Shown here: piece by piece, positions 39,516 through 47,984 of the stretch
How the letters are laid out: each line of letters opens with the position of its first letter
Numbering within the stretch: position 1 is the stretch's first letter
Source: a bacterium
GTDB taxonomy: Bacteria > Bacillota > Clostridia > Oscillospirales > Oscillospiraceae
Assembly (NCBI GenBank): GCA_029009095.1
Contig: JAQXJT010000007.1
Span: 1 to 64,000 of the forward strand
Direction: 5' to 3'
DNA: 64,000 bases
Notes under the pieces: model-generated
Database searches by the model: none
What the model was told of the DNA's origin: nothing
The model's input: the letters and a program-made list of their open reading frames with translations, nothing else
Position numbers and translations under genes: made by a program

Positions 39516-41180
39516 TCAGCCGGGCATGTAGTAGACCCCGAACACGTCCCGCATCTCAAAATAGGCCGCGTCCGTGCGCCAACTGCCCCCGGTGGAGCTG
39601 CTGCAAAAGCGCTCCACTTTTGTATTGCCAAGATTGTCCCGGATGGCCTGCTCCGCCCGGGCGTTGAGCCCCACCCCGGGGATCCACAGCCGCTCCAGCC
39701 ACGGCATCTCGCCCAGCAGCTCCGCATTGTCCAGCACGCAGTAGGCCAGATTGAGGTGGCGGAGATTTTTGCACTCCAGCAGGGGGGAGATGTCTCTTAC
39801 ATCGGTGAGGAACAGCTCCAGATAGCGGAGATCCTTCATCTCCGCGAGCATGGAGATATCCGAAACATGGGTGTCGGCCAGGATGAGGTACTGGAGTTTG
39901 GGCAGGGAGCGGAGGAAGGACACATCCGAATACTCCATGTGCCCCAGATCCAGCGCGATGAGATCCCGGCAGTATTGCAGCGCCTCCAGCTCCTTGTTGG
40001 TGAGGAAGGAGTAGCCGTAGGGGAAGGTGGTGGCGATGAAGGTGGTGGCGTCCGTCCGCAGGAAGAAGGCCCCGAAGTGCACCGTCCATACAAAGCGGAT
40101 GTCCTCGTGGCGCCGGTCCAGCGCGTCCATGACCTCGTCCTTCACCCCGCACTCGCACATGAGAACTTTCTCAACATGGGGGAAGCAGGGCAGCAGCGCC
40201 TCCAGCTCGCCCACATCCTGCACATACTGCCCGCTGAGATCCAGCTCGCTGTCGGTGGTGCAGAGCGTGGCGCCGTAGAGGGAGATGCTCCATCGCACAT
40301 CCACGCCGTCCAGACTGTCCCGGAACCGGCACAGCTCCTCGTTGGAGAAGCCGCAGCCGGTGAGATCCACGCAGCGCAGCCCGGGGAAGCGCGCCAGCGC
40401 TTCGCGCAGCTCCCCGAGGGAGAAGCCCTCGCAGCCGGCGAGGGAGATCTCCTCGGCGTGGTTGGAAAACCAGCGGCCGCAGACCGTCTCCACCTCGTAG
40501 TCCAGATCTACCCCGGGGTACTTTTCCCGCAGCGCCGCGGCCTCCTCCTCGCGCAGAGAGGGGGAGACGATGCGGAGGGAGCGCAGGGCGGGGAAGTAGG
40601 CGAGATTTTCCATGAGCTGGGCAAAGTCCGCGTCCGCGGCGGGCAGCGTCAGCTCCTCCGTCTCTGCGGGGACGCGCCGGCTGCCCAGCGGGACGCAGCG
40701 GAGCACCCGGCACTGGGGGTAAAGAAGCTGAAGCTGGTGGAGGGCGGCGATGTCCCCGCAGCTCCGCCCGTCCACCTCCTCCAGACGGGAGAAGAGGGCG
40801 AAGGCGGGGAGATCCTTTTTGGAGAGGGAGGCGGGGGTGATGGAGAGACTGCGGCTGTCGAAACGCTCCGTCCCAACGGGCACCTCCCAGAGGAACTCAC
40901 AGTCCGGGAAGCGCTCTGTGAGACGCAGCATTTCCCGGGCGCTGAGGAGGCTGCCCCGGAGGTCGACGCGCCGGGGATCCCGCAGCAGCCGCAGCCCCCA
41001 GTCGCTGCGCACGGTGAGATCCCGCAGATCCAGCTCCCGGCTGTTCCGCGGCACCGCCCAGCCGCCGATGAGCGTCCGGGTGGAGGAGAAGGCGAGGGTG
41101 AGGATGAGCGCGCAGAGCAGCAGCGAGAGCAGCAGGGCCGATGCGCCCTTATACAGCCAGCCAAGTACCTTTTTCCCCAT
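39516..41180 (-). CDS. Membrane-anchored leucine-rich-repeat-like protein
   Basis: A 554-residue protein with an N-terminal anchor helix (residues 12-32, ASALLLSLLLCALILTLAFS) and a long extracytoplasmic region. Regular internalin-like repeats of about 22 residues are clear at about 400-510 (LPKLQYLILADTHVSDISML, MKDLRYLELFLTDVRDISPL, CKNLRHLNLAYCVLDNAELL). The N-terminal half seems to contain more divergent repeats (ELDLRDLTVRSDWGLRLLRD). No sortase motif is seen. Likely a surface protein-protein or carbohydrate interaction protein; role unknown. Confidence 0.8.
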   Translation of the reverse strand: MGKKVLGWLYKGASALLLSLLLCALILTLAFSSTRTLIGGWAVPRNSRELDLRDLTVRSDWGLRLLRDPRRVDLRGSLLSAREMLRLTERFPDCEFLWEVPVGTERFDSRSLSITPASLSKKDLPAFALFSRLEEVDGRSCGDIAALHQLQLLYPQCRVLRCVPLGSRRVPAETEELTLPAADADFAQLMENLAYFPALRSLRIVSPSLREEEAAALREKYPGVDLDYEVETVCGRWFSNHAEEISLAGCEGFSLGELREALARFPGLRCVDLTGCGFSNEELCRFRDSLDGVDVRWSISLYGATLCTTDSELDLSGQYVQDVGELEALLPCFPHVEKVLMCECGVKDEVMDALDRRHEDIRFVWTVHFGAFFLRTDATTFIATTFPYGYSFLTNKELEALQYCRDLIALDLGHMEYSDVSFLRSLPKLQYLILADTHVSDISMLAEMKDLRYLELFLTDVRDISPLLECKNLRHLNLAYCVLDNAELLGEMPWLERLWIPGVGLNARAEQAIRDNLGNTKVERFCSSSTGGSWRTDAAYFEMRDVFGVYYMPG

Positions 41181-41240
41181 CTGCGCCCCTCCTTTTTCCT
41201 TTTTTGCCTATTTTAGCCTTTTCTCCGCGCTTTTGCAACT

Positions 41241-41271
41241 CCCTCCCCGGGGGACTTTACCCCGGGGAGGG
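41241..41271. repeat. GC-rich perfect hairpin upstream of the GT39 promoter
   Basis: CCCTCCCCGGGG (41241-41252) pairs perfectly with CCCCGGGGAGGG (41260-41271) around a 7-base loop. It overlaps the -35 region of the promoter at 41256-41284 and lies in the divergent gap between the LRR and GT39 genes. Confidence 0.7.
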
Positions 41272-41284
41272 AGCGTGGTATAAT
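41256..41284 (+). promoter_or_regulatory. Promoter for the GT39-like gene
   Basis: TTTACC (41256-41261), 17-base spacer, TATAAT (41279-41284), with TGG before the -10 giving an extended -10. Confidence 0.75.
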
Positions 41285-41299
41285 AAGATACTATCTTAT
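41283..41299. promoter_or_regulatory. Perfect 17-bp palindromic operator at the GT39 transcription start
   Basis: ATAAGATACTATCTTAT is an 8-1-8 perfect inverted repeat that overlaps the end of the -10 and the expected start site. This is a classic position for repressor binding. The regulator is unknown. Confidence 0.65.
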
Positions 41300-41317
41300 C
41301 CGGAAGGAGGCGCCGCC

Positions 41318-42943
41318 GTGGCCCTTTGGAATCGCCTGTTTCTCGTTTGCGCGCTGCTGTTTGCCCTGTCCGCGCTCTGCGGCCCGGCGCCGCTGCGGAG
41401 ATCTTCTCCCCCGGCCCTCACGGCGCGGCGGGAGCGGTGGATCCTGGCGGGGATCGTGCTGCTGGCCCTGTGGGCGCGGCTTTGGGACTTTGGCGTGGTG
41501 CCCGGGGGCGTCAATCAGGACGGGGCCATGGCCGCCGTGGACGCCGGCGCCCTGGCCGGGTACGGCACCGACCGCTTCGGGATGCTCCGCCCGGTGTACT
41601 TCACCGCCTGGGGCTACGGGCAGATGAGCGTGATGATGAGCTATCTGATGGCGCCCCTCATCCGTCTGTTCGGCATGAACGTCTATACCCTGCGCCTTCC
41701 CTGCCTGCTCTGCTCGCTGGGGGGGCTGGGCTGTCTTTACTTCTTCGCCCGCCGGGCCTGGGGGCGGGGGGCGGCGCTGGCGGTGCTGTTCATCGCCGTC
41801 GTGAACCCCTGGCACATCATGCAGAGCCGCTGGGGGTTGGACTGCAACCTCTACCCCCACTTCCTCCTGAGTGGGATCTGGCTGCTCCACAAGGGGGTGG
41901 AGGGGGAGAGAAAGTGGGTCTGTCTCTCCATGATACCCTTTGGTCTGAGCGTGTACTGCTACGGCATCGCCGGGTACACCACGCCCCTCTTCCTGCTGCT
42001 CTGCTGCGCGGTGCTGCTGGGACGGAAAAAGGTCGCATGGAGGGAGGCGGGACTCTGCGTGCTGCTCTTTCTGCTGCTGGCCTGGCCCTTCTTCGCGGTG
42101 CTGATCATCAATACCTTCCGTCTCCCCACCTGGGCCACGCCCCTCTTCACCATGCCCCGCTTCCCCGACACCGTCCGCTCCTCGGATCTGCTGTTTTTCT
42201 CGGAGAACATCCCCCGGCAGCTCTGGGAAAATCTGAAAAACGCCGTGGGGCTCATCCTTTTGCAGCACCGGGACCTGCCGTGGAACGAAGTGGAGGGCTT
42301 CGGCACGCTCTACCTCTTCTCGCTGCCGCTGGCGGCGCTGGGCGCGTGGACGCTCTGGCGGCGGCGCGGCGAGAGCGGCAGCGCCATGACGCTGCTCCTC
42401 TTTGCCACGGGCTTCCTCAACGCGCTGCTGGTGCGGGGCGCCAACATCAACAGGGCCAATCTGGTGTTCTACGCCATGGTGATCTTCGTGGGCGTGGGGC
42501 TGTGGCGCTGCGTGTGCTCCGTCCGGGGCGGCTGGGCGGCGCTGCCCGCCCTATATCTATGCGCCTTCCTCCTCTTCTCCCACAGCTATTTCGGGACTTG
42601 GAACGAGGAGATCTCCCGCCACTTCCTGGCAGATTTCGGCGAGGCGGTCACCGCCGCGGAGGGAGCGGATGTGGAGGCGTACTACATCACCCAGAACTCC
42701 CAGTATGAGCGCGCCGCCGCTGTCAGCGAGATTTTGACGCTCTACTACCACGATGTGGACGCACGGTGGTACCGGAGCGGAGAGTACCGGGAGCGCTACC
42801 ACTACGGCGACGAGACGCTCTGGCCCCTGGAGGGGGAGCGGGCCGCCTATGTCGTGAGGGCGGAGAGCGCTCCCCGCTTTGAAGAGGCGGGGTACCGGGT
42901 GAAATACTACGGCCGCTTCGCGCTGGCCGTCCCGGCGGCGTAA
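41318..42943 (+). CDS. Multi-membrane glycosyltransferase, family 39-like
   Basis: A 541-residue membrane protein with about eleven to twelve hydrophobic helices in the first 430 residues and a soluble C-terminal part. The early periplasmic loop has WDFGVVPGGVNQDGAMAAVD, in which the acidic residue fits the GT39/PMT/ArnT-like catalytic loop, followed by SRWGLDCNLYPHFLLSGIWL. It probably transfers sugar from a polyprenyl phosphate carrier to a surface acceptor. The GTG start has AAGGAGG nine bases upstream. It is under a promoter with a palindromic operator. Confidence 0.78.
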   Translation: MALWNRLFLVCALLFALSALCGPAPLRRSSPPALTARRERWILAGIVLLALWARLWDFGVVPGGVNQDGAMAAVDAGALAGYGTDRFGMLRPVYFTAWGYGQMSVMMSYLMAPLIRLFGMNVYTLRLPCLLCSLGGLGCLYFFARRAWGRGAALAVLFIAVVNPWHIMQSRWGLDCNLYPHFLLSGIWLLHKGVEGERKWVCLSMIPFGLSVYCYGIAGYTTPLFLLLCCAVLLGRKKVAWREAGLCVLLFLLLAWPFFAVLIINTFRLPTWATPLFTMPRFPDTVRSSDLLFFSENIPRQLWENLKNAVGLILLQHRDLPWNEVEGFGTLYLFSLPLAALGAWTLWRRRGESGSAMTLLLFATGFLNALLVRGANINRANLVFYAMVIFVGVGLWRCVCSVRGGWAALPALYLCAFLLFSHSYFGTWNEEISRHFLADFGEAVTAAEGADVEAYYITQNSQYERAAAVSEILTLYYHDVDARWYRSGEYRERYHYGDETLWPLEGERAAYVVRAESAPRFEEAGYRVKYYGRFALAVPAA

Positions 42944-42965
42944 AAAAGTCCCGCACCGGCGGGAC
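42942..42965 (-). terminator. Terminator of the cysteine desulfurase gene
   Basis: GTCCCGC (42948-42954) pairs with GCGGGAC (42959-42965), followed on the minus strand by six Ts that reach the stop codon of the converging GT39 gene. Confidence 0.75.
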
Positions 42966-42994
42966 GCCGGAGCGGGATGGCGGGAAATGGATCG

Positions 42995-44131
42995 TTACCG
43001 GACGGACTTCCGCAGGGTGCGCCGGGCCTCCAAAAGCGCTTCGGCAAAGGCGTCGATCTCCTGCTCCGTGGTAAAGCGGGAGAGACTCACCCGGATGGCC
43101 CCGTCGATGACTCCGGCGGGGAGGCCCATGGCCTCCAGCACATGGCTGCGCCGTCCCCGCTTGCAGGCGGAGCCCTTGGAGACGTAGATCTCCCGGGCCT
43201 CCAGATAGTTCATGAGCACCTCGCTGCGGTAGCCGGGCAGGGAGAGGCAGAGCACATGAGGCGCGCCCCCGCCGATGACCACCGCGTCCTCCGCCTCTGA
43301 AAGGACGCGATCGATGCAGCGCTGCCGGAGGGCGGCCATGCGCTGCTGGGCCGCGGTGGCCTCCCGCCTGCCCACCTCAGCGGCCGCGCCGAAAGCGGCG
43401 ATCTGGGGCAGCGCCTCCGTGCCCGAGCGCAGCCCATTCTCCTGTCCGCCCCCGAAGAGGAGGGGGGAGAGACGGACGCCTTTGGCCAGATAGAGCGCGC
43501 CCACGCCCTTGGGAGCGTGGATCTTGTGGCCGGACAGGGAGATCAGATCGGCGCCCAGGGAGGGCGCGGTAAAGGGCACTTTCAAAAAGCCCTGTACGGC
43601 GTCCGTGTGCAGCAGCGCCCGGCTGCCCGCTTCCTTCATCACCCGGCGCACACCGGGGATGTCCGTAATGGCGCCGGTCTCGTTGTTCACCAGCATCAGC
43701 GACACCAGCGCGGTGTCCGGGCGCAGAGCCTCCCGCACGGCCTCCGGGGAGACGGCCCCGTCCGCGCCGGGGGGCAGCAGCGTGACCTCCCAGCCCCGCT
43801 GCCGGGCGGCTTCCAGCGTCTTTTTCACAGCGTCGTGCTCTGCATCGGAGGAGAGGATGTGCCTGCCCACCCGCCGCCGGGCCTCGGCCCCCTCCAGAAT
43901 GGCCCAGTTGTCGCTCTCACTGCCGCCGGAGGTGAACGCCAGCTCTCCGTCCCGGGCGCCCAGGGCGGCCATGATCTGCGCGCGGGCGCGTTCCAGAACG
44001 GCTTTGGCCTCCCGGCCCTTTCTGTGGGTGGAGCTGGGGTTGCCGTAGTCCTCCAGCATGACTTTCAAAGCCGCCTCCGCCGCCTCCGGGCAGACGCGGG
44101 TGGTGGCTCCGTTATCCAGATAGATCTCCAT
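42995..44131 (-). CDS. Cysteine desulfurase (NifS/IscS family)
   Basis: A PLP enzyme that takes sulfur from cysteine for Fe-S clusters or tRNA thiolation. The 378-residue protein begins IYLDNGATTRVCPEA. The PLP Lys is in LISLSGHKIHAPKGVGALYL, the PLP-stacking His in SSDAEHDAVKK and the catalytic Cys in IYVSKGSACKRGRRSHVLEA. The short loop around this Cys suits the NifS-like group II or IscS-like enzymes. No iscU or thiI is beside it. Divergent from mtaB, which uses sulfur and Fe-S clusters, so a shared role in tRNA modification is plausible. Confidence 0.92.
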   Translation of the reverse strand: MEIYLDNGATTRVCPEAAEAALKVMLEDYGNPSSTHRKGREAKAVLERARAQIMAALGARDGELAFTSGGSESDNWAILEGAEARRRVGRHILSSDAEHDAVKKTLEAARQRGWEVTLLPPGADGAVSPEAVREALRPDTALVSLMLVNNETGAITDIPGVRRVMKEAGSRALLHTDAVQGFLKVPFTAPSLGADLISLSGHKIHAPKGVGALYLAKGVRLSPLLFGGGQENGLRSGTEALPQIAAFGAAAEVGRREATAAQQRMAALRQRCIDRVLSEAEDAVVIGGGAPHVLCLSLPGYRSEVLMNYLEAREIYVSKGSACKRGRRSHVLEAMGLPAGVIDGAIRVSLSRFTTEQEIDAFAEALLEARRTLRKSVR

Positions 44132-44185
44132 AATTATCTATTTTCCTTTCCGTTCCCGTCGGAACGGCGGGAAGCGAGGTGCATG

Positions 44186-45466
44186 ATGCGATATATTATA
44201 GCCACTTTGGGCTGCAAGGTCAATCAGTATGAGTCCGAGGCCATGGAGCTGATCCTGCGGGCCCGGGGTCACGAAAAGGCCGAAAAGGGCGAGGCGGATG
44301 TGATTTTGGTGAACTCCTGCGCGGTGACGGCGGAGGGGGAGAGAAAGGTGCGGCAGTGCGTCCGGCGGCTCCGGAAGGAGAACCCCCGGGCGGTGCTCTG
44401 CATCAGCGGCTGCTACGCCCAGATCGACCCCGAGGGGGCGAAGGCGCTGGGGGCGGCGGTGGTCTACGGCACGGCGGACCGCATGGGTTTTCTGGAGGCG
44501 GCGGAGGCCGCCGCGGCAGGCGCGGAGCGCACCTTTGTGCCCGACAGCAAGGAACGCCGGCCCTTTGAGCAGCTCCCCGCCGGGGCCTACGCCGGCCATG
44601 CCCGGGCCTATCTGAAGATCGAGGACGGCTGCGACAATTTCTGCTCCTACTGCGTCATCCCCTACGCCCGGGGCAGGGTGCGGAGTCTGGGGGTGGAGGA
44701 GTGCGCCGCGCAGTGCGCCGCCCTCGCCGCCGCCGGATACCGGGAGATCGTTCTCACGGGCATCGAGATCGCCTCCTATGGGAAGGATCTGGAGGGGGGC
44801 GTGACGCTCATCGACGCCTGCGAGGCCATGGCCGCGGCAGCGGGGGAGGCCCGGCTCCATCTGGGCAGTCTTGAACCCCGGTGCGTCACCGAGGACTTCG
44901 CCGCGCGGCTGGAAAAGCTGAATGTCTGCCCCCACTTCCACCTCTCCCTCCAGTCCGGCTGCGACGCCACCCTGAAGCGGATGCACCGCCACTACGACAC
45001 GGCGCTCTTTTACGGGGCGGTGGAGCGGCTGCGGCGGCATTTTCCCGGCTGCGGCATCACCGCCGACCTCATCTGCGGCTTCCCGGGGGAGACGGAGGAG
45101 GAGTTTGCCGAGACGCTCCGCTTTATCGAGCGCTGCGCCTTCTCGGATATGCACATCTTCCCTTACTCCGTCCGCCCGGGTACCCTGGCCGGGCGGATGG
45201 AGGGACAGCTCCCCCAGCGGGTGAAGAACGAGCGCAGTGCCCGGGCCATCGCCCTGGCCGGGGACATGACGGAGCGGTACCTCCAAAGCTGCGTGGGCAA
45301 GACCCTCTCGGTGCTCTTTGAAACGGAGAAGGAGGGGCGGAGCCTGGGCCACGGGGAGAACTACGCCGAGGTGGCCGTGGAGGGCGAGGGCCTCCGGGGC
45401 AGCGTGAAAAAGGTGCGCATCACGGCCGCGGAGGGCCGGCGGCTGCTGGGCGAGCTGGCGGAATAA
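44186..45466 (+). CDS. mtaB: tRNA threonylcarbamoyladenosine methylthiotransferase MtaB
   Basis: A radical SAM enzyme that adds a methylthio group to t6A37 in tRNA. The N-terminal UPF0004 domain supplies three cluster Cys (TLGCKVNQYES, NSCAVT, SGCYAQ). The radical SAM Cys are in KIEDGCDNFCSYCVIPYARG (CxxxCxxC), and a C-terminal TRAM domain follows (VGKTLSVLFETEKEGRSLGH). The opening ATLGCKVNQYESEAM matches MtaB rather than MiaB or RimO. Two adjacent ATGs (44183, 44186) are possible; GAGGT is five bases before the second. Length 426. Confidence 0.94.
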   Translation: MRYIIATLGCKVNQYESEAMELILRARGHEKAEKGEADVILVNSCAVTAEGERKVRQCVRRLRKENPRAVLCISGCYAQIDPEGAKALGAAVVYGTADRMGFLEAAEAAAAGAERTFVPDSKERRPFEQLPAGAYAGHARAYLKIEDGCDNFCSYCVIPYARGRVRSLGVEECAAQCAALAAAGYREIVLTGIEIASYGKDLEGGVTLIDACEAMAAAAGEARLHLGSLEPRCVTEDFAARLEKLNVCPHFHLSLQSGCDATLKRMHRHYDTALFYGAVERLRRHFPGCGITADLICGFPGETEEEFAETLRFIERCAFSDMHIFPYSVRPGTLAGRMEGQLPQRVKNERSARAIALAGDMTERYLQSCVGKTLSVLFETEKEGRSLGHGENYAEVAVEGEGLRGSVKKVRITAAEGRRLLGELAE

Positions 45467-45606
45467 GGGGCGCGGGTGCTGCTTGTGCGGAATATTCCTG
45501 CGGGAGGGCGGCGATCGCCGGAGAATGGCCGAAAGACGACGGCGCCGTCGGGGCGGAACACATAAGCAAACTCACAGACCCAACGGCGGGAAGAGGGAGA
45601 GCGCAA

Positions 45607-45662
45607 CGCAAAAGAGAGATCCTCCGTATGGCGGGAGCCATACGGAGGATCTCTCTTTTGCG
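45607..45662. terminator. Very long perfect bidirectional terminator
   Basis: A perfect 26-bp stem (45607-45632 with 45637-45662) closes a GGGA loop, with internal A-run and T-run. It separates mtaB from the converging five-gene surface operon. The 140 bases between mtaB and the stem show no gene. Confidence 0.92.
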
Positions 45663-45699
45663 GCGGCGGAGCGCGGGTACGGAAGCTGCGCCGGGCCGC

Positions 45700-46887
45700 T
45701 CAGGATCCTTCGGCGTATTCCGAGAGGATATCCTCCAGCGAGGGAACACTGTCCTCCAAAGGCGGCTCTGCCTCCCCGCCGGAGGGGATCTCTTCTTCGG
45801 GGGAGGGCACCGCCTCCGCGGGGGAAGCTCCTTCGTCATGGCAGGAAGACCCGGCCTCCCCGGCAGGGGGACCCCTGCGCTCCGCGCCACCACCGCCCGC
45901 CCGGCTCCGGGTGCTGCGGCACAGCAGGCAGACGATGGCAAAGAGCAGCAGCAGCGCGCCCTCCATCACCGCGTAGGCGAACAGAAACTCCGCGGCGTGG
46001 CGCTGAACGTAGTACTCCATGTACCCGGCCAGTCCCGCCCCGGCGGCCCAGAGCAGCCAAAGGACAAAGTGCCACGGCCGCAGCCCGTTGGCCATGACGC
46101 TGCGGACGCTGCAGACCACCGTGGAGAAGAGCAGTCCCGCCACGCAGCAGATCTGCGTCAAACTCACAAAACCGTTGGAGCGGAGATAGAGAGCGTCGTA
46201 ACGGGTGCTGTCCAGCATGACGGTAAAGGCGGCGTAGAGGGCGAGAAAAAGGAAGAACACATTCCCGTCCCGCCAGGAGGCGCGGAAGCGCTTTTGGCTG
46301 CGGAGGGGGCGGAAGAGGGCGAGGAGCACCAGACACAGCACAAAGCAGCTGATGCTCTCCCACGCGAAGGTGGCGATGCGCCACTCGACGCCCCCGGAGG
46401 GGGTGACGGCGGAGGTCATAAAGGGCAGGCGGCGGAAGAACTCTCCCTCCAGCGTGAACTTGCTGCGGTTGGCGGAGGTGAAGAGGGAGGCCAGACGGCC
46501 GATGCCCATGCTGAGCGCGGCGGCGGGGGCGGCGCAGTCCAGCAGGGCGGGCAGATCCCGAACCGCGCCAAAAAGACGCAGCAGCAGCGCCGAGAGCAGC
46601 ATACCCAGCGCGGCCCCCAGCGGGGCGTAGCCGCCGGAAGAATAGTCGGTCATGGCGGAGGCGAAGGAAGCGTACTGGGCGCTGTTGCAATACCAGTGCA
46701 CCAGCCGGGAGAGGGGGAGGCCCAGCAGCAGACTCAGCAGCAAAAAGAGCAGGGCGCTGTGGATTTCCCGCCCCTGCGCCGTGCGCAGGGCCAGGAGCAG
46801 CGCGCCGCCGCCCAGTATGGCCAGGGCGAGGATAAGGCCGCTGTAGTATACCACGGCGTGGGGCAGGATCAGGGCGATGGTTTGCAT
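45700..46887 (-). CDS. Divergent Lgt-like integral membrane protein
   Basis: A 395-residue protein with about eight to nine membrane helices and a hydrophilic, acidic, Pro/Glu-rich C-terminal tail of about 75 residues. The segment ALLDCAAPAAALSMGIGRLA, then SLFTSANRSKF, resembles the D-x3-P-x4-G-x-G-R-x-G-N region of prolipoprotein diacylglyceryl transferase. The H-G-G-(x)-H-G motif of true Lgt is absent; the corresponding part reads SGGYAPLGAALGMLL. It is therefore probably a functionally shifted Lgt relative. The ATG follows GAGGTGACCGTC. Last gene of the five-gene operon. Confidence 0.6.
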   Translation of the reverse strand: MQTIALILPHAVVYYSGLILALAILGGGALLLALRTAQGREIHSALLFLLLSLLLGLPLSRLVHWYCNSAQYASFASAMTDYSSGGYAPLGAALGMLLSALLLRLFGAVRDLPALLDCAAPAAALSMGIGRLASLFTSANRSKFTLEGEFFRRLPFMTSAVTPSGGVEWRIATFAWESISCFVLCLVLLALFRPLRSQKRFRASWRDGNVFFLFLALYAAFTVMLDSTRYDALYLRSNGFVSLTQICCVAGLLFSTVVCSVRSVMANGLRPWHFVLWLLWAAGAGLAGYMEYYVQRHAAEFLFAYAVMEGALLLLFAIVCLLCRSTRSRAGGGGAERRGPPAGEAGSSCHDEGASPAEAVPSPEEEIPSGGEAEPPLEDSVPSLEDILSEYAEGS

Positions 46888-46897
46888 GACGGTCACC

Positions 46898-47983
46898 TCA
46901 GTTCGTTTCGGGTATGGCGGTGGCGAAGTAGATGATGTCGCTCTGGATGCGCTGGGCGACATTGCCCCAGCCGTAGGAGCTGGGGTTGAGCATGGTCCCC
47001 TCCATGATCAGGGTGCCGCTCTGCCCGCCGTCCAGCGCATAGCAGCGCTCCACGCCCTTTTCCACCATCAGCCCGGCCATTTCGGCCACGGGAATGTAAT
47101 CCATGGACATACACAGCAGGTAGTGCAGCTCCCCGGTCTGCGCGATACACGCGCGGGGGTAGTCGCGGTTGGCCTCGCCCAGCAGATACCAGTCCGGCAC
47201 CACGCTCACGCCGTTTTCGACCATGACGGGGCCGAAAGAGAGGGTGAAGAGGATGTCGTTGTCCTTGATAAAGGCCTCGGCCTGCTGTTCGTTTTCGATC
47301 TCGCCGGCGCGGGTGAAGAGCAGGTTGCCCCCGCCGTCGATCCAGCAGGTGTCCAACTTTTCCCCGTCGCAGCGGTAGAGCTTCCGCTGGTAGACGTTGA
47401 TCCCCTGGGTGCGGAAACGGTAGAAATCGCCGTTGGCAGCCAGCACGGAGTTACACTCCACGGCCAGCTCCGTGGGGAACTTATAAAAACCGTAGGCGTA
47501 GGCGTCCCCTGCCAGCTTCCGGCGGAACTGGGAGGCGTCGGCCACCTTCACCTCGGCGTAAGTGCGCAGCACGCCGCCCTCCCGCTCGTGCCAGACGATC
47601 ACGAGGATGCTCTCGTCCCGGTAGTAGCGGATGCCGTATTTTTCCACGAAGGGGGCGTCCTCCGTCCAGACGGTGCTCTGCCCCGCCAGCAGCTCCGACG
47701 AGAGGCGCACCGCCTCCGCCACCTCTTTGACGTCGGTGGTGAAGCCGTAGCCCTCGGGGTCGGGGCGGGGCGCCACGGTGAGATCCTCCGGGAGACGGTA
47801 GATCTTCCGCACCACCGTCAGCCCTTCCAGAGCGCCGCTCTGCAAACGGGTGACAAAGCGCTCCGTGGCGGCGGCGGGGGAGAGGGCGGAAAGGGTGTCC
47901 TCCGGGGGCGGGGAGAGATGGAGAAAGAGGGGCAGTGAGAGCAGCAGGGCGAGAAGCAGCAAAGAGAGGAAACAGCGCTTCAT
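46898..47983 (-). CDS. Phosphodiester glycosidase (NAGPA/DUF2233)-like protein, copy A
   Basis: A 361-residue protein with an N-terminal signal anchor (residues 3-24) and an extracytoplasmic domain. The C-terminal segment KGVERCYALDGGQSGTLIME and IQSDIIYFATAIPE match the phosphodiester glycosidase/NAGPA family, whose members remove or uncover phosphodiester-linked sugars. The DGGQSGT motif corresponds to the family's D-G-G-x-S active-site segment. The first 175 residues are almost identical to copy B (48661-49743); the rest is diverged. The ATG follows GGGAGGTGCGTGAG and sits one base after the upstream stop. Confidence 0.82.
   Translation of the reverse strand: MKRCFLSLLLLALLLSLPLFLHLSPPPEDTLSALSPAAATERFVTRLQSGALEGLTVVRKIYRLPEDLTVAPRPDPEGYGFTTDVKEVAEAVRLSSELLAGQSTVWTEDAPFVEKYGIRYYRDESILVIVWHEREGGVLRTYAEVKVADASQFRRKLAGDAYAYGFYKFPTELAVECNSVLAANGDFYRFRTQGINVYQRKLYRCDGEKLDTCWIDGGGNLLFTRAGEIENEQQAEAFIKDNDILFTLSFGPVMVENGVSVVPDWYLLGEANRDYPRACIAQTGELHYLLCMSMDYIPVAEMAGLMVEKGVERCYALDGGQSGTLIMEGTMLNPSSYGWGNVAQRIQSDIIYFATAIPETN
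47462..47983. repeat. Long direct repeat, arm A (5' half of NAGPA copy A)
   Basis: This segment is nearly identical to 49222-49743 at a constant offset of 1760 bases. Most differences are scattered single bases, plus short clusters near 47635-47665. Below about 47460 identity drops sharply although the reading frames still align. Confidence 0.85.
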
Positions 47984-47984
47984 C

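Noticed and set aside
45467..45606. A possible short gene between mtaB and the long terminator
   Set aside because: Frames here are Arg-rich or run through the terminator stem, with no ribosome binding site or family pattern.
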